Part shown: positions 7,569 to 13,695 of the stretch, in pieces
Numbering within the stretch: the first letter of the stretch is position 1
How the letters are laid out: the number at the start of each line of letters is the position of its first letter
Source of the DNA: an uncultured Ruminococcus sp.
GTDB taxonomy: Bacteria; Bacillota; Clostridia; Oscillospirales; Ruminococcaceae
Reading direction: 5' to 3'
DNA: 13,695 nucleotides
NCBI GenBank assembly: GCA_900556055.1
Contig: USNJ01000039.1
Location: 1 to 13,695 of the forward strand
Program-made: the position numbers and the translations under genes
Notes under the pieces: generated by a model
Told to the model about the DNA's origin: nothing
The model's input: only the letters and a program-made list of their open reading frames with translations
The model's database searches: none

Positions 7569-8375
7569 ATGTTTGAAACATATATCCTCCCCGTGCTGAT
7601 ATTTGCGGGGCTGGGACTTCTCGCAGGAGTGCTGCTGACGGTCGTTTCCAAGGTGTTTGAGGTCAAAACGGACGAGAGAGTTTCGGCTGTCAATGACGTG
7701 CTTCCGCAGGCAAACTGCGGTGCCTGCGGCTTCAGCGGATGTTCGGATTATGCAAATGCCGTAGTTGTGAACGGCGTTGCGACAAACCTCTGCAAAGCAG
7801 GCGGCGACGAATGTGCAAAGAAGATCGCAGAGATCATGGGCACGGCGGCTATGGACGTTGTCCCGCAGATCGCCGTTGTACGCTGCTCGGGCGACTGCAA
7901 GGTCACAAAGCCCAAGTACGATTACGGCGGAGATATGTCCTGTAAGGCGGCAAAACGCTTTTACGGCGGCTCGGGCGAGTGCATCTACGGCTGCATAGGT
8001 CTGGGCGACTGCGTGAAGGTCTGTCAGGAAAATGCTGTCAGCGTCACAGACGGACTTGCTTCCGTTGATCCCGCAAAATGCATAGGCTGCGGACTCTGCG
8101 CAAAGGCTTGCCCCAACAGTCTTATCGTTATAAGAAACATGGGCGCAAGATATGACGTGAAATGTTCGTCGCACGACATGGGCAAGGCGGTAAAGGCGGT
8201 ATGCTCCGCAGGCTGCATAGGCTGTAGGATATGCACGAAAAAGTGCGAAGCTGACGCTATCCATGTCGAGGACAATCTTGCGGCTATCGACTATGACAAA
8301 TGCACAGGCTGCGGAAAATGCGCAGAAGCCTGTCCCGTCAAGATCATAAAGCTCTGCACAAATTCTGCCGGATAA
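7569..8375 (+). CDS. rnfB: RnfB, Rnf complex polyferredoxin subunit
   Basis: RnfB takes electrons from reduced ferredoxin. The 268 residues have an N-terminal membrane anchor (about 7-27), the 'Fes' four-cysteine domain CGACGFSGC plus Cys75 (Cys50, 53, 58, 75), then four further cysteine sets: 138/142/148/152, 171/174/177/181, 216/219/222/226 and 245/248/251/255. This gives room for about five 4Fe-4S clusters, in line with the long clostridial type. The RBS AAGGAGTG lies just after the rnfA stop; the start is ATG 7569. Last gene of the operon, followed by a strong terminator hairpin. Confidence 0.96.
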   Translation: MFETYILPVLIFAGLGLLAGVLLTVVSKVFEVKTDERVSAVNDVLPQANCGACGFSGCSDYANAVVVNGVATNLCKAGGDECAKKIAEIMGTAAMDVVPQIAVVRCSGDCKVTKPKYDYGGDMSCKAAKRFYGGSGECIYGCIGLGDCVKVCQENAVSVTDGLASVDPAKCIGCGLCAKACPNSLIVIRNMGARYDVKCSSHDMGKAVKAVCSAGCIGCRICTKKCEADAIHVEDNLAAIDYDKCTGCGKCAEACPVKIIKLCTNSAG

Positions 8376-8421
8376 TAAAAATACCGCCGTTTGTCACGGG
8401 AAATCTTGTTGAAAACTTCCT

Positions 8422-8450
8422 TTGACAGATGCTTTGCGGTATGATAAAAT
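8422..8450 (+). promoter_or_regulatory. Promoter upstream of the MATE pseudogene
   Basis: The -35 is TTGACA (8422-8427) and the best-spaced -10 is TAAAAT (8445-8450) with 17 bases between. The predicted start near 8457 is about five bases before the strong hairpin at 8462-8500. Confidence 0.6.
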
Positions 8451-8461
8451 AAAATCAAGAT

Positions 8462-8514
8462 GTGTGGCTTCCGAAGCGTAAATCCGATCGGAAGCCGCAC
8501 TTTTTTTATTTTTC
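8462..8514 (+). terminator. Strong intrinsic terminator at the end of the rnf operon
   Basis: A 13-bp stem (GTGTGGCTTCCGA, 8462-8474, with TCGGAAGCCGCAC, 8488-8500; one G:U pair) encloses a 13-base loop and is followed by seven T, then ATTTTT. It should end the rnf transcript. Because the promoter at 8422-8450 lies upstream of it, it also sits in the leader of the MATE gene. Confidence 0.88.
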
Positions 8515-8528
8515 CGGGGGTGGTCATA

Positions 8529-9765
8529 ATGAAAAATACAAAACAAACGGATAAAATGGCATCTGCACCCGTCAGGCAGCTTATGCTTTCGATGGGCGTG
8601 CCGATCGTGATATCAATGGTTTTGCAGGCGGTCTACAACATCGTGGACAGTGCGTTTGTCGCAAATATGCCCGCAAACGGCGAGCTTGCGCTGAATGCCC
8701 TCACGCTTGCGTTCCCGTTCCAGATGCTGATGGTCGCTGCCGGCATAGGCACGGGTGTGGGAGTAAATGCCATGCTCTCGAAATGCCTCGGCATGGGCGA
8801 TGACGAAAAAGCGTCCATGACTGCGGGAAATGCCGTGTTTATGGGAATCGTCATCTACATCGTGTTCTTGCTTTTCGGGATATTCGGCACGGATCTCTAC
8901 ATAAATTCGCAGACGGAAAACCCGCTTATCCGTGAAATGGCATCGGAATATCTCGGGATATGCTGCGTTTTCTCGTTCGGCATAGTTTTCTTTTCCGTTT
9001 TCGAGAAAATACTTCAGGCCTGCGGTCATGCGGGATTTTCAACGATAGCGCAGATAGCGGGCGCAGTGACAAACATCGTCCTCGACCCCGTGATGATATA
9101 CGGTCTGCTAGGATTTCCCGAAATGGGCGTAAAGGGTGCGGCTTATGCAACGGTCATAGGTCAGATAGTGTCGTTCCTGCTGGCACTCATCTTCCATCTC
9201 AGGGCGGATAAGCGAATCTGCGGTCACGGCTTACGGACTGTATTACAAGGTCCAGCAGTTCGTGCTGTTTGCGGCATTCGGTCTGCGTGATGCAATAACG
9301 CCGATAGTGTCCTTCAGCCACGGAATGGGCAGCAAACAGCGCATAACGGAGGGAATAAAGTACGGTCTGCTGTTCACGACGGTGATAATGCTTGTCGGAA
9401 CGGCTGCGGTCGAGCTGCTTGCATCGCCGTTCACGAAAATGTTCGGACTTTCGGGGGATACGGCGCAGCTTTTCGGTCAGGCTATGCGCATAGTGACGAT
9501 AAGCTTCGTTTTTGCGGGGATAAACATCGCAATGCAGGGAATATTCCAGGCGCTGAACGGCGGAATAGAGTCGCTGATAATATCCCTCGGCAGACAGCTC
9601 GTGTTCGTGTTCCCGTTCGCACTGATATTTGCGGATATGGCAAAAAAGGACGCATCGGCAGTGTGGACGGTCTGGCTGACGTTTATCATAGCCGAGGTGC
9701 TTTCAGCTGCCATTGCAGTGCTGCTTTTCGTTCGGCTGTATCGGAAAAAGGTTGCGAATTCATGA
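8529..9765 (+). pseudogene. MATE-family multidrug efflux transporter, disrupted by internal deletion and frameshift
   Basis: The first part (8529 to about 9212) reads as the N-terminal half of a MATE exporter: [30 protein letters not shown], and the conserved segment with [11 protein letters not shown]. After HLRADK the same frame turns to nonsense and stops at 9290. From 9211 the +1 frame takes over with [18 protein letters not shown], typical of the second MATE half, and runs to 9765. The halves total about 410 residues against about 450 for the family. What is missing is the stretch where the seventh helix should lie, so this looks like a deletion of very roughly 130-150 bases, not a simple frameshift. 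MATE proteins need both halves for Na+- or H+-driven drug export, so function is probably lost. ATG 8529 is chosen for the GGGGGTGG just upstream; an upstream in-frame start at 8460 would translate the terminator. Confidence 0.82.
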
Positions 9766-9795
9766 TACATTCACAGCCAAGTCATTAAATAACCG

Positions 9796-9824
9796 TTGAT
9801 ATATCTGTCAAGATGGTTTATGAT
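9796..9824 (+). promoter_or_regulatory. Promoter of the pheST operon
   Basis: The -35 TTGATA (9796-9801) and -10 TATGAT (9819-9824) are separated by 17 bases. The predicted start is near 9831, at the head of the T-box leader. Confidence 0.72.
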
Positions 9825-9830
9825 ATAGGT

Positions 9831-10083
9831 GTATGCTATGATGAATGTGTAAGTAGGCTTCCGATAAGTGCAAAGAGAGCGGATATCATCGGCTGAAAGT
9901 ATCCGACACGGACGGAAATGGCTGAATTTCAGCATTCGGAGCAGCCTGCGAAAGCAACAGATCAAGCAGGACGTGCCGCACGTGCATAATGCGGAAAAGA
10001 GTGCGGAGAGCGATCTCCGAATATGAGTGGTACCGCGGAATTTTCTCCGTCTCATTGAACATGAGGCGGAGTTTTTATTTTTT
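9831..10083 (+). promoter_or_regulatory. T-box leader specific for tRNA-Phe
   Basis: The leader of pheS has the T-box core TGGTACCGCGGA at 10028-10039. The specifier reads GAA then TTTC (9924-9930); taken as TTT or TTC it is a Phe codon either way, matching the gene downstream. A stem III (GGAG/CTCC, about 10005-10018) precedes the core. The antiterminator can be drawn directly: TGAG (10024-10027) pairs with CTCA (10051-10054), and CGGA (10036-10039) with TCCG (10046-10049), leaving TGGTACCG as the bulge. TGGT would pair with the ACCA end of uncharged tRNA-Phe. The terminator uses the same bases, so the two folds exclude each other. Uncharged tRNA should raise pheST expression. I could not fold stem I fully by eye. 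Confidence 0.93.
10045..10083 (+). terminator. Regulated terminator of the T-box leader
   Basis: CTCCGTCTCAT (10045-10055) pairs with ATGAGGCGGAG (10061-10071) through one G:U pair with a 5-base loop, followed by TTTTTATTTTTT. Its 5' arm contains the TCCG and CTCA used by the antiterminator. Confidence 0.9.
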
Positions 10084-10097
10084 AAGGAGGTTTCAAA

Positions 10098-11150
10098 ATG
10101 AACGAACAGATTTCGCAGCTGAAACAGAAATTTGAGGATAAGCTCGCAGAAATTGCCGCAGCCGCAGAGCTTGAGGACGTAAGAGTTTCATTCCTCGGCA
10201 AAAACGGTTCGATCACAGGTCTTTTAAAGCAGATGGGCAGCGTGTCCGCAGAGGAAAAGAAGGCTTTCGGACAGTCCGTAAATGAATTAAAGGTATATGC
10301 ATCGGAGAAGATCTCTGAAAAGCTGGCTGAGCTTCATAAGCTTGAGGTAGAGCGTGAGATCAATGCGATGCCCGATTTTGATGTAGCTATGCCCGCAGAT
10401 CTCGACAGGGGTTCGTATCACCCGATAACCCTCGTTCAGAGAAAGTGCGAGAATATCTTCCGTTCCATGGGATTTACAGTTGAGGATTACAGCGAGGTCG
10501 TAACAGATTATGAGTGCTTTGAGTCGCTCAATATCCCGAAATTCCACCCCGCAAGAGATATGCAGGACACATATTATCTCGAAAACGGTCAGCTGCTGAA
10601 ATCCCAGACCTCCGCAGCTCAGAACGCTATCTACAGGAAATACAGGGACGCTCTTGTGAACGAGGGCAAGCCCATAAAGGCTATATTCCCCGGACGCTGC
10701 TTCAGAAACGAATCCACAGATGCCTGCCACGAGAACACATTCTTCCAGATGGAAGGCGTTATGGTCGATAAGAACATTTCCATCTCAAACCTCATTTTCT
10801 TCATGAAAACAATGCTCTCCGAGGTGTTTGAGCGTGATATCAAGGTAAGGCTCCGCCCCGGCTTCTTCCCGTTCGTTGAACCGGGCTTTGAGCTGGATAT
10901 CAACTGCCTTATCTGCGGCGGTGAGGGCTGTCCGTCCTGCAAGCACAGCGGCTGGCTGGAGCTTTGCCCCTGCGGAATGATCCACCCGAACGTTCTGCGT
11001 GAGGGCGGCATTGATCCCGATGAATACACAGGCTTCGCATTCGGTCTCGGTCTGACAAGACTTGCTATGATGAAGTACGGCGTTAAGGATATCCGTGACC
11101 TGAACGGCGCAAATCTCGTAAATCTTTCGCAGTTCACGGACGATAAGTAA
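10098..11150 (+). CDS. pheS: Phenylalanine--tRNA ligase alpha subunit
   Basis: The catalytic alpha subunit charges tRNA-Phe in the cytoplasm as an alpha2-beta2 enzyme with PheT. The 350 residues include an N-terminal coiled coil (about 1-90), FFPFVEPGFE (256-265), a Cys-rich stretch with Cys270, 273, 278 and 281, CGMIHPNVL (292-300) and FAFGLG in motif 3 (313-318). Several normally conserved positions differ: QTS (170-172) where HTS is usual, FFQ (215-217), and GLGLTR (316-321) with Thr320 where Glu is usual in GxGxER. These may mark a separate clade and need not mean loss of activity. The RBS AAGGAGG (10084-10090) is followed by ATG 10098. Controlled by the T-box. Confidence 0.95.
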   Translation: MNEQISQLKQKFEDKLAEIAAAAELEDVRVSFLGKNGSITGLLKQMGSVSAEEKKAFGQSVNELKVYASEKISEKLAELHKLEVEREINAMPDFDVAMPADLDRGSYHPITLVQRKCENIFRSMGFTVEDYSEVVTDYECFESLNIPKFHPARDMQDTYYLENGQLLKSQTSAAQNAIYRKYRDALVNEGKPIKAIFPGRCFRNESTDACHENTFFQMEGVMVDKNISISNLIFFMKTMLSEVFERDIKVRLRPGFFPFVEPGFELDINCLICGGEGCPSCKHSGWLELCPCGMIHPNVLREGGIDPDEYTGFAFGLGLTRLAMMKYGVKDIRDLNGANLVNLSQFTDDK

Positions 11151-11162
11151 GGAGGTTTCAGA

Positions 11163-13529
11163 ATGCTTATTTCTATAAACTGGATCAAGGATTTCGTTGA
11201 CCTTGAAGGTATTGATACAGACGAGCTTATCCACAAATTTTCCCTTTCGACTGCTGAGGTTGAGAATGAAATATTCTATAAGGGCAGCGATGTGAACGGC
11301 ATTGTTGTTGCTGAGATCAAATCCGTTGAAAATCACCCCGACTCCAAGAAGCTCCATCTTCTCAAGGTCGATGCGGGTGACGGAAAGCTGACAGATGTTG
11401 TCTGCGGCGCACCTAACGTACGTGTCGGCATGAAAACGGCATTCGCAAAGATAGGCGCACACATCGGCGATATCGAGATCGCTCCGAGAGATCTTGCGGG
11501 CTTCACCTCCTACGGAATGTGCTGCTCCGAAAAGGAACTCGGCATGAGCGACGATAACTCGGGAATCATGGACATCACAGAGGACGTTCCGCTCGGAACA
11601 GACCTCAAGGCTCTCTATCAGATAGATGATATCATCTTCGAGGTAGATAACAAGTCCCTGACAAACCGCCCCGACCTCTGGGGACACTACGGCATCGCCC
11701 GTGAGATCGCAACCCTTACAGGCAGACCGCTGAAGCCCCTTGAAACTGCGGATCTTTCCGTTTACAACGATCTCCCGAAGCTTGATATCAAGATCGAAGA
11801 TCCCCTTTGCAAGAGATACACGGGCATACGCTTTGAGAATATCTCCCGCAGGATCAGCCCCGCAAATATGCGCATCAGACTTTTCTACTGCGGAATGAGA
11901 GCCATCAACTTCCTCGCTGACCTCACAAACTATCTCATGCTTGAAATGGGACAGCCTATGCACGCATTCGATTCCGAAAAGGTCGATAAGATCAGGATCA
12001 GACGTTTTGACAAGCCTTTCGATTTCGTTACTCTCGATAATGTCACACGTCATATCGACGAGAATACGCTGATGATATGCAGCGGCGACACACCTGTTGC
12101 CATTGCGGGAATTATGGGCGGTCTTGACTCGGAGATCACAGATTCCACAACAACTCTGACTCTGGAATCCGCAAACTTCGATGCTGCGTCCGTAAGAAAA
12201 TCCACAGTAAGACTGAACCACAGAACAGATGCGTCCATGCGCTATGAAAAGAGCCTCGACCCCGAGATGACAGCCGTTGCTTCTGCACGTTTCGTAAAGC
12301 TCCTGACAGATTACGACAGCGGAGTAAGGGTAGTTTCTGCGCTCACAGATGAATATGCATCTCACTTCGACAAGATCACGCTGAACTTCGACAAGGCTTT
12401 CGTTGACCGCTACACGGGCATTGAGATATCCAACGATACAATAGTCAATACTCTGACAGCACTCGGCTTCGGCGTTAAGCTTGACGGCAATGATTTCACA
12501 GTAGATGTTCCGTCATGGAGAGCGACAAAGGACGTTACCATGAAGGCTGACATCATCGAGGAGATCACACGTATCTACGGCTATGACAATTTTGCGCTGA
12601 ACACAGCATGCGCACCGCTTTATCCCGTAAGAACATTCGAGGAAAAGAATGTCGAGGAGCAGGTGAAGGATATCCTCGTAAAGAGATATTCACTGCACGA
12701 GGTACATTCCTATGTATGGGCATATGCAGATGAATACAAGAAGCTGGGAATTCCCGTTGAGAAGAACATCAGGCTCCTGAATGCAACTAACCCGAATATC
12801 GAAACTATCCGCCGTTCGATGATACCGACACAGCTTTGCCAGGTACGTCTGAACTCGTCCTATGCGCCTGATTTCGGCATATTCGAGATAGGCAGAGTAG
12901 TTGACGGCGTTGATGAGAACAATATGTGCAGAGAGCAGAAGAAGCTTGGCATCACACTTTTCTCAAAGACAAAGCTTACCGAAGAACTGTATTTCAGCAT
13001 GACCGATATGCTGTCCGTAACAGTCGATGATATCAAGCACAAGCCGCTTTCCTACAAGGCAGTCAAGCCTGACCATGATTATATCCACCCGAAGAATTAC
13101 AACGCAATATTCTGCGGCGGCAGGGAGATAGGACGCATAGGTCTTGTATATCCCGATGTTATGAAGAAGATCGACAAGAAGGCGGCAGCAGTATTTGCCG
13201 AGATCGATATTGATGCACTGACAGCTGTTGAGAATGCGGGAATCAAGTACGAGGAAACTTCCAAATTCCCCGCAATTGACGTTGACCTGACATTTATCAG
13301 CGACAAATACGAGCCGATCAGGGAAGCTATCGAGGAAGTAAATTCCGAGCTTATCAAGAGCGTGAACGTAACGGGTGTGTATGTTGACCCGACAGTTGGC
13401 AAGACGATAACAGTCCGCCTGGGATTTGTACATCCTGAGAGAACGCTTACCAAGGACGAGGTAATGGAGATCGCAGACAGGATCATAGAGGTACTGAAAA
13501 CGAAGAACGTAGTTCTGAAAACTATCTGA
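11163..13529 (+). CDS. pheT: Phenylalanine--tRNA ligase beta subunit
   Basis: The beta subunit binds tRNA-Phe and in most bacteria carries the editing site. The 788 residues show the EMAP-like tRNA-binding domain (about 40-150, with VCGAPNVRVGM at 80-90), the B3/B4 region with ADLTNYLMLEMGQPMHAFD (252-270), AGIMGG (315-320) and RTDASMRYEKSLDP (354-367), a B5 domain (about 402-475, VPSWR and EEITRIYGYDNF), and a C-terminal anticodon-binding FDX-ACB domain (about 696-788, FPAIDVDLTF). Differences from the common bacterial form include SLTNRPDLWGHYGIARE (165-181) and INFLADLTNY where INNVVDITNY is usual, in keeping with the divergent PheS. It starts 12 bases after the pheS stop with AAGGAGG at 11149-11155, so the two genes are co-transcribed. 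Confidence 0.96.
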   Translation: MLISINWIKDFVDLEGIDTDELIHKFSLSTAEVENEIFYKGSDVNGIVVAEIKSVENHPDSKKLHLLKVDAGDGKLTDVVCGAPNVRVGMKTAFAKIGAHIGDIEIAPRDLAGFTSYGMCCSEKELGMSDDNSGIMDITEDVPLGTDLKALYQIDDIIFEVDNKSLTNRPDLWGHYGIAREIATLTGRPLKPLETADLSVYNDLPKLDIKIEDPLCKRYTGIRFENISRRISPANMRIRLFYCGMRAINFLADLTNYLMLEMGQPMHAFDSEKVDKIRIRRFDKPFDFVTLDNVTRHIDENTLMICSGDTPVAIAGIMGGLDSEITDSTTTLTLESANFDAASVRKSTVRLNHRTDASMRYEKSLDPEMTAVASARFVKLLTDYDSGVRVVSALTDEYASHFDKITLNFDKAFVDRYTGIEISNDTIVNTLTALGFGVKLDGNDFTVDVPSWRATKDVTMKADIIEEITRIYGYDNFALNTACAPLYPVRTFEEKNVEEQVKDILVKRYSLHEVHSYVWAYADEYKKLGIPVEKNIRLLNATNPNIETIRRSMIPTQLCQVRLNSSYAPDFGIFEIGRVVDGVDENNMCREQKKLGITLFSKTKLTEELYFSMTDMLSVTVDDIKHKPLSYKAVKPDHDYIHPKNYNAIFCGGREIGRIGLVYPDVMKKIDKKAAAVFAEIDIDALTAVENAGIKYEETSKFPAIDVDLTFISDKYEPIREAIEEVNSELIKSVNVTGVYVDPTVGKTITVRLGFVHPERTLTKDEVMEIADRIIEVLKTKNVVLKTI

Positions 13530-13543
13530 TAATATAAAAAGAG

Positions 13544-13585
13544 GGCTGCCGATGCAATGCAAAGGCAGCCTTTTTTGCTTTTTAT
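13544..13585 (+). terminator. Intrinsic terminator of the pheST operon
   Basis: GGCTGCC (13544-13550) pairs perfectly with GGCAGCC (13564-13570) over a 13-base loop and is followed by six T, then GCTTTTT. It begins 15 bases after the pheT stop. Confidence 0.88.
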
Positions 13586-13596
13586 ATTCAGGTGAA

Positions 13597-13695
13597 CAGC
13601 ACCCGCAGACCCGCACCAAAACTAAAAAGCGTTGGGGTCCAGCCCTTGGGCTTTGGCAAGGGCTGGTCGCCCTCGCAAGGGCGAAACTCCGCAAG
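13597..13695. repeat. GC-rich intergenic palindromic sequence, probably a dispersed repeat
   Basis: Two perfect tandem hairpins are visible: AGCCCTTG/CAAGGGCT (13641-13648 and 13657-13664) and TCGCCCT/AGGGCGA (13667-13673 and 13678-13684, 4-base loop). There is no T-run and no gene. Similar GC-rich palindromes are often multicopy in Ruminococcus-type genomes. Its place at the window edge fits a contig ending in a repeat, but copy number cannot be seen here. Confidence 0.45.

Noticed and set aside
7275..8264. Open frame of 329 codons on the - strand across rnfA/rnfB
   Set aside because: It is antisense to well-supported rnf genes, and its Ala/Cys-rich sequence mirrors their codon bias.
8460..8528. 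Longer N-terminus for the MATE gene
   Set aside because: It would translate the rnf terminator hairpin; ATG 8529 has a G-rich RBS and matches the usual MATE start.
9195..9290. Programmed frameshift joining the two MATE halves
   Set aside because: There is no slippery heptamer at the join, and residues expected between the halves are absent, so a frameshift alone would not restore the protein.
10785..12365. Long open frame of 526 codons on the - strand across pheS/pheT
   Set aside because: It lies antisense to two unmistakable synthetase genes, has a low-complexity Cys/Val/Ile-rich composition expected from reversed codons, and no RBS or recognisable domain.
1..13695. CRISPR array, tRNA or rRNA genes, insertion sequence
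   Set aside because: No regularly spaced repeats, no cloverleaf-type sequence, no rRNA-like stretch and no transposase reading frame were seen on either strand.

Overview
The window looks like a low-to-mid GC Gram-positive anaerobe of the Clostridia, most likely a Ruminococcus-type member of the Oscillospiraceae. The reasons are a GH5_4-like cellulase with a serine linker and FN3-like module, a clostridial-order rnf operon (CDGEAB) with a polyferredoxin RnfB, a T-box leader in front of pheST, consensus sigma-A-type promoters and strong AGGAGG ribosome binding sites. The genus is an inference from gene content and style. Every gene supported here is on the + strand.

Layout. (1) Positions 2-1396 hold the 3' part of a secreted-type GH5 endoglucanase gene. 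Its 5' end is replaced by about 160 bases encoding a protein segment foreign to GH5, so the first bases may be a recombination or assembly junction. A UUCG-loop terminator follows. (2) Positions 1466-1634 are a regulatory region with two consensus-like promoters and a terminator-like hairpin between them. (3) Positions 1635-8375 are one tightly packed nine-gene operon: apbE, a NusG domain II protein, a Gx-transporter-like membrane protein, then rnfC, rnfD, rnfG, rnfE, rnfA and rnfB. Six of its junctions overlap or nearly touch. (4) Positions 8376-8528 hold a promoter running into the strong hairpin that ends the operon. (5) Positions 8529-9765 are a MATE-family efflux gene broken by an internal deletion plus frameshift. 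(6) Positions 9796-10083 are a promoter and a phenylalanine T-box leader with a readable antiterminator/terminator switch, controlling pheS (10098-11150) and pheT (11163-13529). (7) A terminator and a GC-rich palindromic repeat close the window.

How the genes work together. The Rnf complex couples electron transfer between ferredoxin and NAD+ to ion movement across the membrane. ApbE attaches FMN covalently to threonines in RnfD and RnfG, and both acceptor motifs are visible. The two small proteins between apbE and rnfC often accompany ApbE and Rnf genes but have no settled role. PheS and PheT form the phenylalanyl-tRNA synthetase, whose expression should rise when uncharged tRNA-Phe binds the T-box. 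Both synthetase subunits carry unusual substitutions in normally conserved motifs.

I did not find a clearly new biological system. The most notable items are the chimeric cellulase 5' end, the repeated promoter-then-hairpin arrangement ahead of two transcription units, the decayed MATE gene, the divergent PheRS, and the three-gene accessory cassette fused to rnf.
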